Assembly (NCBI GenBank): GCA_044358015.1
Contig: JBIKOO010000001.1
Coordinates: forward strand, 62,001-126,000
Length of the DNA stretch: 64,000 nucleotides
DNA from: Casp-actino8 sp044358015
Lineage (GTDB): Bacteria; Actinomycetota; Acidimicrobiia; Acidimicrobiales; Ilumatobacteraceae
Direction of reading: 5' to 3'
A program made the translations under genes and the position numbers. Below the pieces are notes generated by a model. It saw only the letters and a list, made by a program, of their open reading frames with translations. It was not told where the DNA came from and made no database searches. Within the stretch, counting starts at the first letter, position 1. Each line of letters opens with the position of its first letter. Shown here piece after piece: positions 54,047 to 62,963 of this stretch.

Positions 54047-54075
54047 GTCACCCAACTGTTGGATACTTGGGTGAC
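54047..54075 (-). terminator. Hairpin downstream of the ThyX-like gene
   Basis: A perfect 9-bp stem (GTCACCCAA with TTGGGTGAC) and an 11-base loop lie 30 bases after the ThyX-like stop. A U-run is absent directly after the stem but a T-rich run occurs about 30 bases further on. It may end the ThyX-like transcript or protect its 3' end. Confidence 0.45.
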
Positions 54076-54104
54076 ACTAGTCACGAACTGCCTAAACGGT
54101 GTAC

Positions 54105-55706
54105 TTATTGGCCCCCACGACGGGATTCAGCTCGACGTTCGGCGGCCAAACGCTCGAGTTCGGGGGCCTCAACAGTGAGATGGGTCATCGCCTCAGCAAC
54201 GGCCTTATGCCCAGCTTGTTCACCGATCAGACGATGCATTTCCAGAGCTACACGGCGATAAGCCGGATGCCCTTGGGGCGATGAACGCAATTCGAGCATA
54301 TGCATGGCTTCACGAGCGTTGAACTGCATGACATAGCGCACTCGATAGGCCATTGAAACGGCGTATGAGGCCTGCTGCGGGAATTCTGGCTTCATGGCAT
54401 CAAAGAGTCCGGCCGAGCGGCTCATAACCTCATCAAAGGCGACCGTCTGTCCCGCTTCATCAATCAAATCGGGACGCGTGTACCCATGATTCGGAGTGAG
54501 GGGCTGCCATTCGATGGTCAACATGCGATGGCGTTGCATATCACGGAAGGCGCCGTAGTCGGACAGCACATCAAATCGATAGTCAGTCCGTTCAAAAGCG
54601 CGGCCAGGGCGATGGCGACGGTTTTCACGATCACCGATATACGCCTTCAAAATGGCCACCTTTTCCGCATGACTCATACGTTGAACGCGCTGCATGATTT
54701 GTGTTTCGGGCAGGCTCGTATGCGAATAACAAATTGCGGCGATCAACTTGTCTTCGCCTTCAGGATCAAAATCGGTGAGAACGACAGGAGGACTGTGATC
54801 AACGGGAGTCTCGGCGAAAAGTCCGCCCACAAGTTCGCTCGTGGATTCGCGAGTATCAGACAAATAATCACTCCAACGTCCGCCACGATCGGCTAGGTCA
54901 ACGCGCTTCAAGAAACTCGGAATGACTTTGCGCAATTCTTCAAGCATCAAATCGGCGTAGTGACGAGCCTCCGGCAATGGATGCGACCGCATCCGAATCA
55001 GCATTGCTTCGTACGACTGGCCACTGCCGTAAATGCCCACGTTCGATAACGAAGCCGCCGGCAAAACTCCACGGACCGCATCAAGGGCCTTGGCTCGCGT
55101 TGCCATACGGAAGACAAAATCACTGTCGGCAGGGTCGCGCTTTACCGAAGCCCGAACGTGATCGGTGACCTTTTCAATCAGTTGCGAATATGAATCAAAC
55201 ATCCGATCCATATCGCCCACATAGCGCGTTCCGTAACGCGAATTCAGAACTTCAGGATCGCGATAGAAACGATAACGACCCGCAAGACGAGCGTCATAAG
55301 CGATGTAACGCGTACTTTGTTCAAGGTAACTCGCGAGTCGACCCCACTCAAGAATTTTGGTCAGCACGTTGGAGGCTTGTTCGCATGCCAGGTGCACCCC
55401 ACCGAGTTGCGCAACTGAGTCATCGCCGTATTCGAAAAAGACTTTTTCGTACAACTCCTCGGCCCGCTCAAGACCGATCGTCGCGTCCACACCCTGATCG
55501 CCGGCGATATCAAGATCACCAACGAACTCATCTAAGAAAAGTCGGCGAAGACTCTTATGGGTGCGGCTGTACCGCGCAAATAAAGCACCTTTGACCACCT
55601 CGGGTAAGTTCACCAGGGCGAAAACAGGTCCGTCCAAATTAGTGAAATAGCGTCGTAAAACTTCCGACTCCTCGGCGGTGAACTCCTCTGGGGCGTAGAC
55701 CGTCAC
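54105..55706 (-). CDS. Tandem ThyX-like (FAD-dependent thymidylate synthase family) protein
   Basis: 533 residues, about twice the usual ThyX length. Two Thy1 domains: residues about 30-260 and 310-515. Domain 1 keeps ASYLEQSTRY (125-134) of the signature but has WGR in place of RHR. Domain 2 keeps RHR (392-394) but follows with MLTIEWQPLTPN in place of the QSxRY part. Domain 2 also has FNAREAMHMLELR, like the ThyX C-terminal NARE..HFFELR. Fused forms are known in databases as FAD-dependent thymidylate synthase, but activity is unclear. No thyA or canonical thyX is in this window. Confidence 0.8.
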   Translation of the reverse strand: MTVYAPEEFTAEESEVLRRYFTNLDGPVFALVNLPEVVKGALFARYSRTHKSLRRLFLDEFVGDLDIAGDQGVDATIGLERAEELYEKVFFEYGDDSVAQLGGVHLACEQASNVLTKILEWGRLASYLEQSTRYIAYDARLAGRYRFYRDPEVLNSRYGTRYVGDMDRMFDSYSQLIEKVTDHVRASVKRDPADSDFVFRMATRAKALDAVRGVLPAASLSNVGIYGSGQSYEAMLIRMRSHPLPEARHYADLMLEELRKVIPSFLKRVDLADRGGRWSDYLSDTRESTSELVGGLFAETPVDHSPPVVLTDFDPEGEDKLIAAICYSHTSLPETQIMQRVQRMSHAEKVAILKAYIGDRENRRHRPGRAFERTDYRFDVLSDYGAFRDMQRHRMLTIEWQPLTPNHGYTRPDLIDEAGQTVAFDEVMSRSAGLFDAMKPEFPQQASYAVSMAYRVRYVMQFNAREAMHMLELRSSPQGHPAYRRVALEMHRLIGEQAGHKAVAEAMTHLTVEAPELERLAAERRAESRRGGQ

Positions 55707-55758
55707 GGCTTTTCACGCTAGTTGGTCAGATAGTGCCCAAAGTGGAATAGTCGGGTGT

Positions 55759-56958
55759 TCAACGCGCCAAAACATCTACATCAGATGTCACAGAAGCGAA
55801 CTCAGCGGCCGCTCCCGACCGCAATTCGGCGTTTGTCCACAAATCAACCACCGTCATCGCCATTGCCTTGGCCCCAATGAGCACTCCCTCGTCTCCCGAC
55901 TCGGAACCGGCATAGTGGGCAAAATCCTCGGTATGAATGGCCACTCCATCGGGAGCAACTTTCACCATCGGGTGAATGGAGGGCATCAGGTACGAGACGT
56001 TCCCCATATCGGTCGAACCCATCACCGAACGGCCATCGGTGCGCGGGTCGCGAACTAAACGACCCAGCGTTGCCATGTTGCTGACGAAAGAATTCACGAT
56101 CGCCATGTTGTCGCGAACATCGGCATAGGTGTGATCATCCCATGTGGTTGACATTGAACAACCGCACGCGCTTGTTGCACCTTCAAGACAACTCACCACG
56201 CGCGCTTTCAAAGGCTGCAGTGTCGAAATCGTGTCGGAACGGACGTACCACTTTGCTGCTGCTCGGCGAGGAACAATGTTTGGCTTCTCTCCGCCCTCGG
56301 TAATGATTCCGTGAATCCGTTCGGTGGGTCGAATATGTTGCCGGAGCGCCGCAACATTCATATAACCCAATACAGCAGCATCTAAAGCGTTTCTACCCTC
56401 CCATGGTGCCGCCGCGGCATGTGCGGCCTTGCCCTCGTAGGTCACATCAACGGTGTGCACCGCGATCGAATCCATTTTGATGAGATCAGCATCAGCTGGA
56501 TGGATCATCATCGCGGCGATACCTGACGCAAATGCACCCTGACGAGCCATGGCAATTTTGCCACCGCCACCCTCTTCAGCAGGCGTACCAAGAATGCGCA
56601 CTCGCCCACCGAGTTCTTTCGCCAATGAAGCCGCCACTAAGCCTGCACCAAGACCGGCAGCAGCAATCACGTTGTGTCCGCACCCATGACCAATGCCGGG
56701 TAATGCGTCATATTCTAAAAGCACTAATACTTCAGGAGCGCCAGCATCACCGACCACCGCCTCAAATGCCGTGTCAACTCCATACGCGTGACGAGTAACT
56801 TCAAGTCCTTGTTCGACAAGCACACCTGTCAATAGGTCATGGGCGTAATGCTCGGCGTAATTGAGTTCGGGATGAGCATGAATATCGCGACTCACCGCGA
56901 TTAAACGATCCGCAAAATTGTCAACGGCATCAAGGATCTGCTGATTCATTGCGTTCAT
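55759..56958 (-). CDS. M20-family amidohydrolase
   Basis: 399 residues. M20D type: SRDIHAHPELNYAEHYAHDLL, LEYDALPGIGHGCGHNVIAAAGLGAGL with metal ligands, GTPAEEGGGGKIAM with the catalytic Glu pair, and the dimerisation domain near 180-290 (GKAAHAAAAPWEGRNALDA). Related to aminobenzoyl-glutamate or N-acyl-amino-acid hydrolases; substrate unknown. Located downstream of the ThyX-like gene's start region in the same orientation. Confidence 0.88.
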   Translation of the reverse strand: MNAMNQQILDAVDNFADRLIAVSRDIHAHPELNYAEHYAHDLLTGVLVEQGLEVTRHAYGVDTAFEAVVGDAGAPEVLVLLEYDALPGIGHGCGHNVIAAAGLGAGLVAASLAKELGGRVRILGTPAEEGGGGKIAMARQGAFASGIAAMMIHPADADLIKMDSIAVHTVDVTYEGKAAHAAAAPWEGRNALDAAVLGYMNVAALRQHIRPTERIHGIITEGGEKPNIVPRRAAAKWYVRSDTISTLQPLKARVVSCLEGATSACGCSMSTTWDDHTYADVRDNMAIVNSFVSNMATLGRLVRDPRTDGRSVMGSTDMGNVSYLMPSIHPMVKVAPDGVAIHTEDFAHYAGSESGDEGVLIGAKAMAMTVVDLWTNAELRSGAAAEFASVTSDVDVLAR

Positions 56959-56967
56959 ACGTAAACC

Positions 56968-57600
56968 CTACATCCACAAAAAAGCTGCGTCGCTTATCAC
57001 TTGAATTGTCACATTCTTGACCTGACCAATTCGTTGTTGGTCAATCCACAAAATCTGGTGAGAACCTTCATCAAAACTAGAGACAAAACTTTTCACTGAT
57101 TTTGACTCGATGAAGGGGTGCGGCAAATGAGTACCAGTTCGTAACCGTGGGCGGGCCGACCATCGTTGCCGCATACCCATGGCCCGAGAAACTTGAGTTA
57201 ACTCAACTCGGCCATCATTTGGATGACCTCGTGGAGCGACATCCCATTTGCGAAGAAATTGGGCATTAGCAACAACGCTGATCTCACCTCGTAGCCACCC
57301 ACCCCGCAAATTTGCGGGTCGTACAACCACGTTGGCGACTGCCATCTTCGTAACTATTACACCATTGCCCGTCTGATACTCGACTTGCATCACATCTATC
57401 GGAAGACACATCGCCGTTTCACCAGATAACACCCGACGATTCCGACTACCGATGGTGCGCCACATATCGCCACCTGAGACCGCAATATCTTTTCGACCAA
57501 CGGAAATGTGCTTGGCCAATTCGGAGTCGGACGAAGCCCACACCAAATCATCAACTGCAATACCTTCACTACCCCACGACTCTCCTCGTTGAATCACCAT
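56968..57600 (-). CDS. Protein resembling only the C-terminal domain of lipid/diacylglycerol kinases
   Basis: 210 residues. The end half (ISVVANAQFLRKWDVAPRGHPNDGRVEL, then LRTGTHLPHPFIESKSV and a late WIDQQRIGQVKNVTI) matches the C-terminal beta-sandwich of YegS/DgkB-type kinases. The N-terminal ATP-binding domain with GGDGT is absent, so it cannot be a complete kinase. It starts at the helY stop (ATGA overlap) and may bind a lipid or nucleotide; function unknown. Confidence 0.7.
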   Translation of the reverse strand: MVIQRGESWGSEGIAVDDLVWASSDSELAKHISVGRKDIAVSGGDMWRTIGSRNRRVLSGETAMCLPIDVMQVEYQTGNGVIVTKMAVANVVVRPANLRGGWLRGEISVVANAQFLRKWDVAPRGHPNDGRVELTQVSRAMGMRQRWSARPRLRTGTHLPHPFIESKSVKSFVSSFDEGSHQILWIDQQRIGQVKNVTIQVISDAAFLWM

Positions 57601-60272
57601 CAGATTTCTCCCGGAACTGACGTCGACGCCGCAACCACCCCGCGCATCAATAAATCAGCGGCCGCTTCAGCATTACGACGTGTTTGCGGAACGGGAGCCA
57701 TGGTTCCGATCTGTCGCAACAGGTCAATGAGTTGCTTCATCGTACGAACGAAATCTCCGCCAGATAATTCCTCTGCTTCGACAACTTCAGCAAAACCTTC
57801 ACCCGCTGCCCAAGCGTACGCAATCGCGATATATGTCGGATCAGGTGCACGATGCTGATTCAACGAAGCGGCTTCTTCAGTTGCTTGCAACTCACGACTG
57901 ACCGACTCAATACGGCGCCACTTTTTACGCACTTCAGCGGACGGAAACCATGGCGCCGGCGGGGCTTCACTTGACCGATGTTCATAGACAAAGACCGAAG
58001 CCAAGGCGGCTAAGGACGATGGGTCTAGATCATCGAGATATCCACGATCTAGACAATCGGCGACAAGCAGATCACTCTCATGAAAAGTTCGAGCTAAAAC
58101 TTCACCTTTTTCAGTCAACGACCAACCCGCGACATAATCCCAATCCTGCAGAATTCGGAGAACTCGTTCAAATTTTCGCGCCACTGAGTTTCCCTTACCA
58201 CGGACTTGTTCACGCAACTGATCAACATCACGTGAGACTCGGTCAGCTTGTGCTGCCGCCTTCAATCGGTCACGTAACTCAGGATCATCTTCAACCGGAT
58301 GCACTGCCTGGCGTCCTGGCTCTGGAGATCTCCATTCGCTCGCAACCTCTTTGGCTTGGTGCAAGCGCGTGACCACAATCTTCTGAAAGTCTGGCTGAGT
58401 CGGTGCAAACGGCTCAGGAAGTTCAATCTGACCGAGCAACCGCGGCGGTTCATGAAAATCACGAGACGAAAGATTGAGAGTCGCCCGTTTCGCAGTCAAC
58501 ACTGTGATCTTGACCCCACCCGAGCGATTGGCTGTTGACAGCACGACTGCACGTCCCGGAGACTTTCCTTTATCTACAAAAATCACCGAACCCGGACGCA
58601 AACGAGCCATCGAAAATTCAATTGAACTCTCGCTACGAATGCCAAGATTTCCTTCAAGTCGTGCTCGGTAGTCGTGGATATCACCAAACGGACTTTCAGC
58701 CGCTAATCGCAATTCTGATAACTGCTCAAGACGTCGCTCTAAACGCGTCTCAATTTTCACAACATCACGATCAGCTTGATATTGAGCAAACGACAGATTC
58801 AGTAAGTGGCGAGCCTCTTCACTTGAATATGACCGAACCAAGTTGACTGCCATGTTGTATGTCGGTCGAAAAGATGACGTCAAACGAAATGTTCGCGAAC
58901 TCGCGAGACCTGCAACTTGATCAAACGTCACGAAAGGATTCCATAACACCACCGCATGACCCTTGTCATCGAGACCCCGGCGCCCAGCACGACCCGTCAA
59001 CTGAGTGAACTCACCAGCCGTCAGGAATTCATGATGTTCTCCGGTGAACTTGGACAACTTCTCAATCACCACTGAACGAGCCGGCATATTGATACCCACT
59101 GCCAAAGTTTCGGTCGCAAAAACGATCTTCACGAGACCTTCAACGAAACATGCTTCAACCGTCTCTTTAAACGGAGGGACCAAGCCAGCATGGTGAGCCG
59201 CAATACCTGCCTCAAGTTGCGCCACAAATTGCGGGTACCCCAAAACGTCAAGGTCATCATCATCAATATCACCCAGGCGATTGGCCACGATTTCTTGTAT
59301 TCGTCGCCGCTCATCGGGAGATGTCAAACGGAGTCCTTGTTTCAAACACGACTGCGCCGCCTCATTACATCCGTTGCGACTGAAAACAAAGAAGATCGCT
59401 GGAAGGAGTCCCTCTTCATTCAGGCGATCGAGAACCTCGAGGCGACTTGGTGTGTACAGCGCTCGACGAGGACGACCTTTGACGGGGCCGCGTCCTCCTA
59501 TTTTTCGAGTCTGATCTTCAAGCCGAGCCGCTTCAGGATTCGGTCGCCCTGAGACCAAGGTCGGGAAGAGATGTTCGCGCTGTGCGGTCTTGTCACCGAC
59601 CATGTACAGATTTTCAAGTTCAACTGGGCGCTTCTCTTCAACAACAAACTTGGTAGGTCCACGTACCGTACTGATCCAATCAGCTACTTCATTGGCATTA
59701 CTGACAGTTGCCGACAGACAAACCAATTTGACTTTTCGTGGCAAGTGAATGATCACTTCTTCCCAAACAGGTCCGCGAAACGTGTCTTGAATGAAGTGCA
59801 CTTCGTCAAGTACCACTACTGCCAAATCATCCAAGGCTCGCGAACGCGCATAGATCATGTTGCGCAAGACTTCAGTAGTCATCACAACAATCGGCGCTTC
59901 ACCGTTGACGGCATTGTCACCAGTCAGCAAGCCAATCTTGTCGCGACCATAGAGTTCGACAAGATCGTTGAACTTTTGATTCGACAGTGCTTTGATCGGT
60001 GCCGTGTAAAACGCCCGCTTGCCGTCGGCTAACGCGCATGAAATTCCGTATTCGGCGACGACCGTCTTTCCACTTCCAGTCGGGGCAGCCACCAACACAG
60101 ACTCGCCCGCATCGAGCACATCCATGGCTTCAACTTGAAATCGATCAAGCGGAAACTTGTAATGGGCAATGAGCTCCGGTCGATCAGTCCGTACAGTCAC
60201 AGTCGGCTTCTTCGGGACATCTGACAAGTGACTAGGCGTCAACGGGACGATTTCGCGTACCGATATAGCCAA
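57600..60272 (-). CDS. helY: DEAD/DEAH-box helicase HelY (Ski2/Mtr4-like)
   Basis: 890 residues. Superfamily 2 RNA helicase: Walker A VAAPTGSGKT (61-70), DEVH in VVVLDEVHFIQDTFRGPVW, CLSATVSN, and motif VI LTGRAGRRGLDDKG. The C-terminal half carries the rRNA-processing arch region and a helical DSHCT-like domain. Expected role in RNA turnover. The first in-frame ATG at 60272 overlaps tatC by 41 bases; a TTG at 60227 would not overlap and is an alternative. Order tatB-tatC-helY is typical for actinobacteria. Confidence 0.93.
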   Translation of the reverse strand: MAISVREIVPLTPSHLSDVPKKPTVTVRTDRPELIAHYKFPLDRFQVEAMDVLDAGESVLVAAPTGSGKTVVAEYGISCALADGKRAFYTAPIKALSNQKFNDLVELYGRDKIGLLTGDNAVNGEAPIVVMTTEVLRNMIYARSRALDDLAVVVLDEVHFIQDTFRGPVWEEVIIHLPRKVKLVCLSATVSNANEVADWISTVRGPTKFVVEEKRPVELENLYMVGDKTAQREHLFPTLVSGRPNPEAARLEDQTRKIGGRGPVKGRPRRALYTPSRLEVLDRLNEEGLLPAIFFVFSRNGCNEAAQSCLKQGLRLTSPDERRRIQEIVANRLGDIDDDDLDVLGYPQFVAQLEAGIAAHHAGLVPPFKETVEACFVEGLVKIVFATETLAVGINMPARSVVIEKLSKFTGEHHEFLTAGEFTQLTGRAGRRGLDDKGHAVVLWNPFVTFDQVAGLASSRTFRLTSSFRPTYNMAVNLVRSYSSEEARHLLNLSFAQYQADRDVVKIETRLERRLEQLSELRLAAESPFGDIHDYRARLEGNLGIRSESSIEFSMARLRPGSVIFVDKGKSPGRAVVLSTANRSGGVKITVLTAKRATLNLSSRDFHEPPRLLGQIELPEPFAPTQPDFQKIVVTRLHQAKEVASEWRSPEPGRQAVHPVEDDPELRDRLKAAAQADRVSRDVDQLREQVRGKGNSVARKFERVLRILQDWDYVAGWSLTEKGEVLARTFHESDLLVADCLDRGYLDDLDPSSLAALASVFVYEHRSSEAPPAPWFPSAEVRKKWRRIESVSRELQATEEAASLNQHRAPDPTYIAIAYAWAAGEGFAEVVEAEELSGGDFVRTMKQLIDLLRQIGTMAPVPQTRRNAEAAADLLMRGVVAASTSVPGEI

Positions 60273-61113
60273 TCAAAATAGAAATGAAGTAGAACAAAAT
60301 CAGCGGAACTGCCAAGAGCATCAAGGTGATCGGGTCACCCGACGGTGTGATCACTGCCGCGATCACCACGATCACCAATATCGCGACTCGCCAACCTTCG
60401 ATTAATTGCCGTGGCTTCAAAACACCGACAAGCTGTAGGAAAACAAGCAGAACTGGAAACTCAAATCCGATTCCAAAAGCGGCAATCATGAGACCAACGA
60501 AACTCACATATTTTGAAATCTGAAAAGCCTGTTGAACATCTTCGCCCGACCACGAGATCAACCACTCCAGGCCCTTATCCAAAGTGAAGTACGCGAAGAA
60601 TCCGCCGATAACAAAAAGCAAAACCGACGACAAAACAAACGGAATGGCGTAACGCTTTTCTTTGGCATGAAGCGCTGGCACCACAAATCGCCAAATCTGC
60701 CACAACACCACGGGCAGCGCCAAAATCAATCCGCCATACAAAGAAATCTTGAGACGAGCGTTGAAACCTTCAAGTGGCCCCAGTGAGTAAAAATCGCAGT
60801 TTGACACCAAGTCGGGTCGGCGCCTACACACGTTGTCATACGGTTGACGCAAGAACCGCAGAACAGGTTCATAAAACGCCAAAACTCCCATCATGCCAAT
60901 CACCACGGCAAGAACGGCCCGGATAATTCGTGAGCGCAATTCAGCCAAATGCTGAGTGAGCGTCATGGCATCTTCAGATGCTGACTCTTGATTCTCTTTC
61001 TTACTTCCGGAACGATTTTTCCCAATTCCGAGCTTCCCAATTCCGAGTTTCCCTATTCCGAGTTTCCCAATTCCGAGTTTCCCAATTCCGAGTTTCCCAA
61101 TTCCGAGTTTCAT
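60232..61113 (-). CDS. tatC: Sec-independent translocase TatC with an N-terminal KLGIG repeat
   Basis: 293 residues. Six-helix translocase core begins near residue 50 (MTLTQHLAELRSRIIRAV) and includes FYEPVLRFLRQPY, the first-loop Pro region, and GFEFPVLLVFLQLVG. It receives folded twin-arginine substrates. The ATG at 61113 overlaps the tatB stop (ATGA), which favours this start even though it yields Met plus six exact KLGIG units (residues 2-31), not usual in TatC. A later ATG at residue 50 would remove the repeat. Confidence 0.93.
   Translation of the reverse strand: MKLGIGKLGIGKLGIGKLGIGKLGIGKLGIGKNRSGSKKENQESASEDAMTLTQHLAELRSRIIRAVLAVVIGMMGVLAFYEPVLRFLRQPYDNVCRRRPDLVSNCDFYSLGPLEGFNARLKISLYGGLILALPVVLWQIWRFVVPALHAKEKRYAIPFVLSSVLLFVIGGFFAYFTLDKGLEWLISWSGEDVQQAFQISKYVSFVGLMIAAFGIGFEFPVLLVFLQLVGVLKPRQLIEGWRVAILVIVVIAAVITPSGDPITLMLLAVPLILFYFISILIGYIGTRNRPVDA
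61021..61110 (-). repeat. Six-fold 15-bp in-frame tandem repeat at the tatC 5' end
   Basis: Six contiguous 15-base units (reverse strand AAACTCGGAATTGGG) fill codons 2-31 of tatC and encode Lys-Leu-Gly-Ile-Gly six times. Two units differ by one base each, in 61051-61065 (ATA for ATT) and in 61021-61035 (AAG for AAA), both silent. Confidence 0.95.
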
Positions 61114-61406
61114 AGGTTGTCACCCTCGGTCGTTGGCGGCGGGGTTACTTCAGGTTGCTGGACCTCGGGCTCTTCTTTCAAGGGTTTTAAGACTGCGTCG
61201 CGCGTCAACTGCGCGGTTTCCCGAAGTTCTTTCATGGGTTCATCAAACGCATTCTTAAACTCGCTTTGAAAACCATTACTGATCTTGCGAACCTCGTTGT
61301 ACACCCGACTAAATTTGCGAATCGCTTCGGGGAGTTTTTCGGGGCCAAGAACGATTAACGCCAGCAACAAGATGACGACGATCTCGCTTCCCGACAAGTT
61401 GAACAC
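61110..61406 (-). CDS. tatB: Sec-independent translocase subunit TatB/TatA family
   Basis: 98 residues. Single N-terminal helix GSEIVVILLLALIVLGPEKLP followed by an amphipathic helix (EAIRKFSRVYNEVRKISNGF) and an acidic/Pro-rich tail. The LGPEKLP turn and the length fit TatB better than TatA (which usually reads FGxxKLP). No separate tatA is in the window. Coupled to tatC. Confidence 0.88.
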   Translation of the reverse strand: MFNLSGSEIVVILLLALIVLGPEKLPEAIRKFSRVYNEVRKISNGFQSEFKNAFDEPMKELRETAQLTRDAVLKPLKEEPEVQQPEVTPPPTTEGDNL

Positions 61407-61493
61407 GTCGTAAGTCTAATTACTTGGAAACTCGATACTGAGCCCTGCTGGGCAGTACTTGCTGTATTTCCCCGACCGTGACATCATCATCTG

Positions 61494-62207
61494 GTGCAAC
61501 AGCGCCTCCCCTCCTTAATTGATCCTCCCATCGCATTCGCGCACCGTGGAGCTCGGGCCTACGCTCCCGAGAACACGATTGAGGCCTTTCAATTGGCGTT
61601 ACGCCTCGGGGCGACCGGACTAGAAAGTGACGTTTGGGTCACGTCTGATGGAATCGCGGTACTTGATCACGACGGAATCGTGCGCCGTCGTGGACGTAAA
61701 ATCGCCATTTCCGAGGTGACCTACGCCGACCTCCCAAGCCATATTCCGACCGTCGCCGAAATGCTCACCGAAGTTCCCGGTGACTTTGACTTTTCACTTG
61801 ATGTCAAAGATCCCGCGGCGCTGTCGGCGACTCTTGATTCCGTACGACTCGTGAAGCCCGAGTTAGAACCGAGACTCTGGCTGTGCCACCACAACTGGCA
61901 AGTTGTTGCCACTTGGCGAAATATGACTGAAGCAAAACTGGTTGATTCGACTCGACTCAGTCGGTTGAAAGATGGTCCTGAGCGTCGAGCTGCGCAATTA
62001 CACGAAGCTGGCATTGATTGCATCAACATGCATCACACCGATTGGAATGGTGGATTAGTGACCCTTTTCCATCGATTCAATCGCTTCGCCCTCGGTTGGG
62101 ATATGCAACAGGATCATGTTCTCGATGATGGCATTCGCATGGGACTTGACGGAGTTTTCAGTGACTACACCGACCGCATGCTTGATGCATTTGCGCGAAA
62201 CGTTTAG
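61494..62207 (+). CDS. Glycerophosphodiester phosphodiesterase
   Basis: 237 residues. GDPD TIM-barrel with IAFAHRGARAYAPENTIEAFQLAL (catalytic HRG and PENT), GLESDVWVTSDGIAVLDHD (metal Glu/Asp and second His) and a late GVFSDYTDRMLDAF. Hydrolyses glycerophosphodiesters from lipid turnover to glycerol-3-phosphate. No signal peptide, so probably cytoplasmic. GTG start. Confidence 0.92.
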   Translation: MQQRLPSLIDPPIAFAHRGARAYAPENTIEAFQLALRLGATGLESDVWVTSDGIAVLDHDGIVRRRGRKIAISEVTYADLPSHIPTVAEMLTEVPGDFDFSLDVKDPAALSATLDSVRLVKPELEPRLWLCHHNWQVVATWRNMTEAKLVDSTRLSRLKDGPERRAAQLHEAGIDCINMHHTDWNGGLVTLFHRFNRFALGWDMQQDHVLDDGIRMGLDGVFSDYTDRMLDAFARNV

Positions 62208-62216
62208 TGACACGGC

Positions 62217-62275
62217 CTCGTTATAACCGGGTCTTGTTTTTGCGGGGTCTCGTTATAGCTGGGCGGCGTTATAGC
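62217..62275. repeat. Short CGTTATA repeats at the 3' end of lepB
   Basis: CGTTATA occurs at 62219, 62251 and 62267 within 55 bases, the last inside the final lepB codons. The stretch between the convergent GDPD and lepB genes is 61 bases. No hairpin with a U-run is seen. Confidence 0.5.
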
Positions 62276-62919
62276 CAGGCCCAGGCGCTCGCGGGCCAAA
62301 TCACGACGAACGCCCGACCGCGAACTTTGTCAATATCAATTGGCCCGAAGTCACGACTGTCAAAACTTTGTACTCGGTTGTCACCCATGACAAAAACCAT
62401 GTCTTCTGGTATCACGACTGGGGCCATATCTGTGTGCGACCCACAGCGGGCACTGGGCTCAATTTGTGAAGTCTGTTCAAGGTTGAGATAAGGCTCCTCC
62501 ACCCGAACACCATCGATGTAAACAACACATGATCGAATTTCAAGCGCCTCGCCAGGCAAACCCAAAACTCTTTTAATCAGATCATCATGTTGCACTTCGT
62601 TGGTCACACGGTCAAAAACGATGACGTCTCCGCGATGAACGTCATGCAACTTGTACGACATCTTGTTGACTAGCACGCGATCTTGTGGCATCAAAGTCGT
62701 TTGCATGCTCGGACCATCGATGTAGTACTGCTGAAACAAAAAGACTCGGATAAACATCGCCGCGCCGATGGCTATAACGACAACGAAGACCCATTCCCAA
62801 ACAGCCCGCATTTGCGAACGCTGCTTAGCTTTGAGATCCGAACGAACCGCTTCTCCGGTTGCAGCATCGTCAAGATCGATGACCGCCCCTTCTTCAGCTA
62901 TTTCAATTCCTTCACTCAT
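62269..62919 (-). CDS. lepB: Signal peptidase I
   Basis: 216 residues. N-terminal membrane helix (about 41-61, VWEWVFVVVIAIGAAMFI) and the catalytic dyad: Ser71 in YIDGPSMQTTL and Lys116 in DLIKRVLGLPGE, followed by PEDMVFVMGDNRVQSFDSRDFGPI. Removes signal peptides from Sec and Tat exported proteins, consistent with the nearby secDF and tatBC. Downstream of pafA on the same strand. Confidence 0.95.
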   Translation of the reverse strand: MSEGIEIAEEGAVIDLDDAATGEAVRSDLKAKQRSQMRAVWEWVFVVVIAIGAAMFIRVFLFQQYYIDGPSMQTTLMPQDRVLVNKMSYKLHDVHRGDVIVFDRVTNEVQHDDLIKRVLGLPGEALEIRSCVVYIDGVRVEEPYLNLEQTSQIEPSARCGSHTDMAPVVIPEDMVFVMGDNRVQSFDSRDFGPIDIDKVRGRAFVVIWPASAWAWL

Positions 62920-62963
62920 CAGCCCTCAACCGTACAGCGTCCGAACACCCGGCACACGCTGCA

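Noticed and set aside
61021..61110. CRISPR-like regular repeats
   Set aside because: The 15-base units are contiguous without spacers and stay in frame in tatC, so this is a coding tandem repeat. No cas genes were found.
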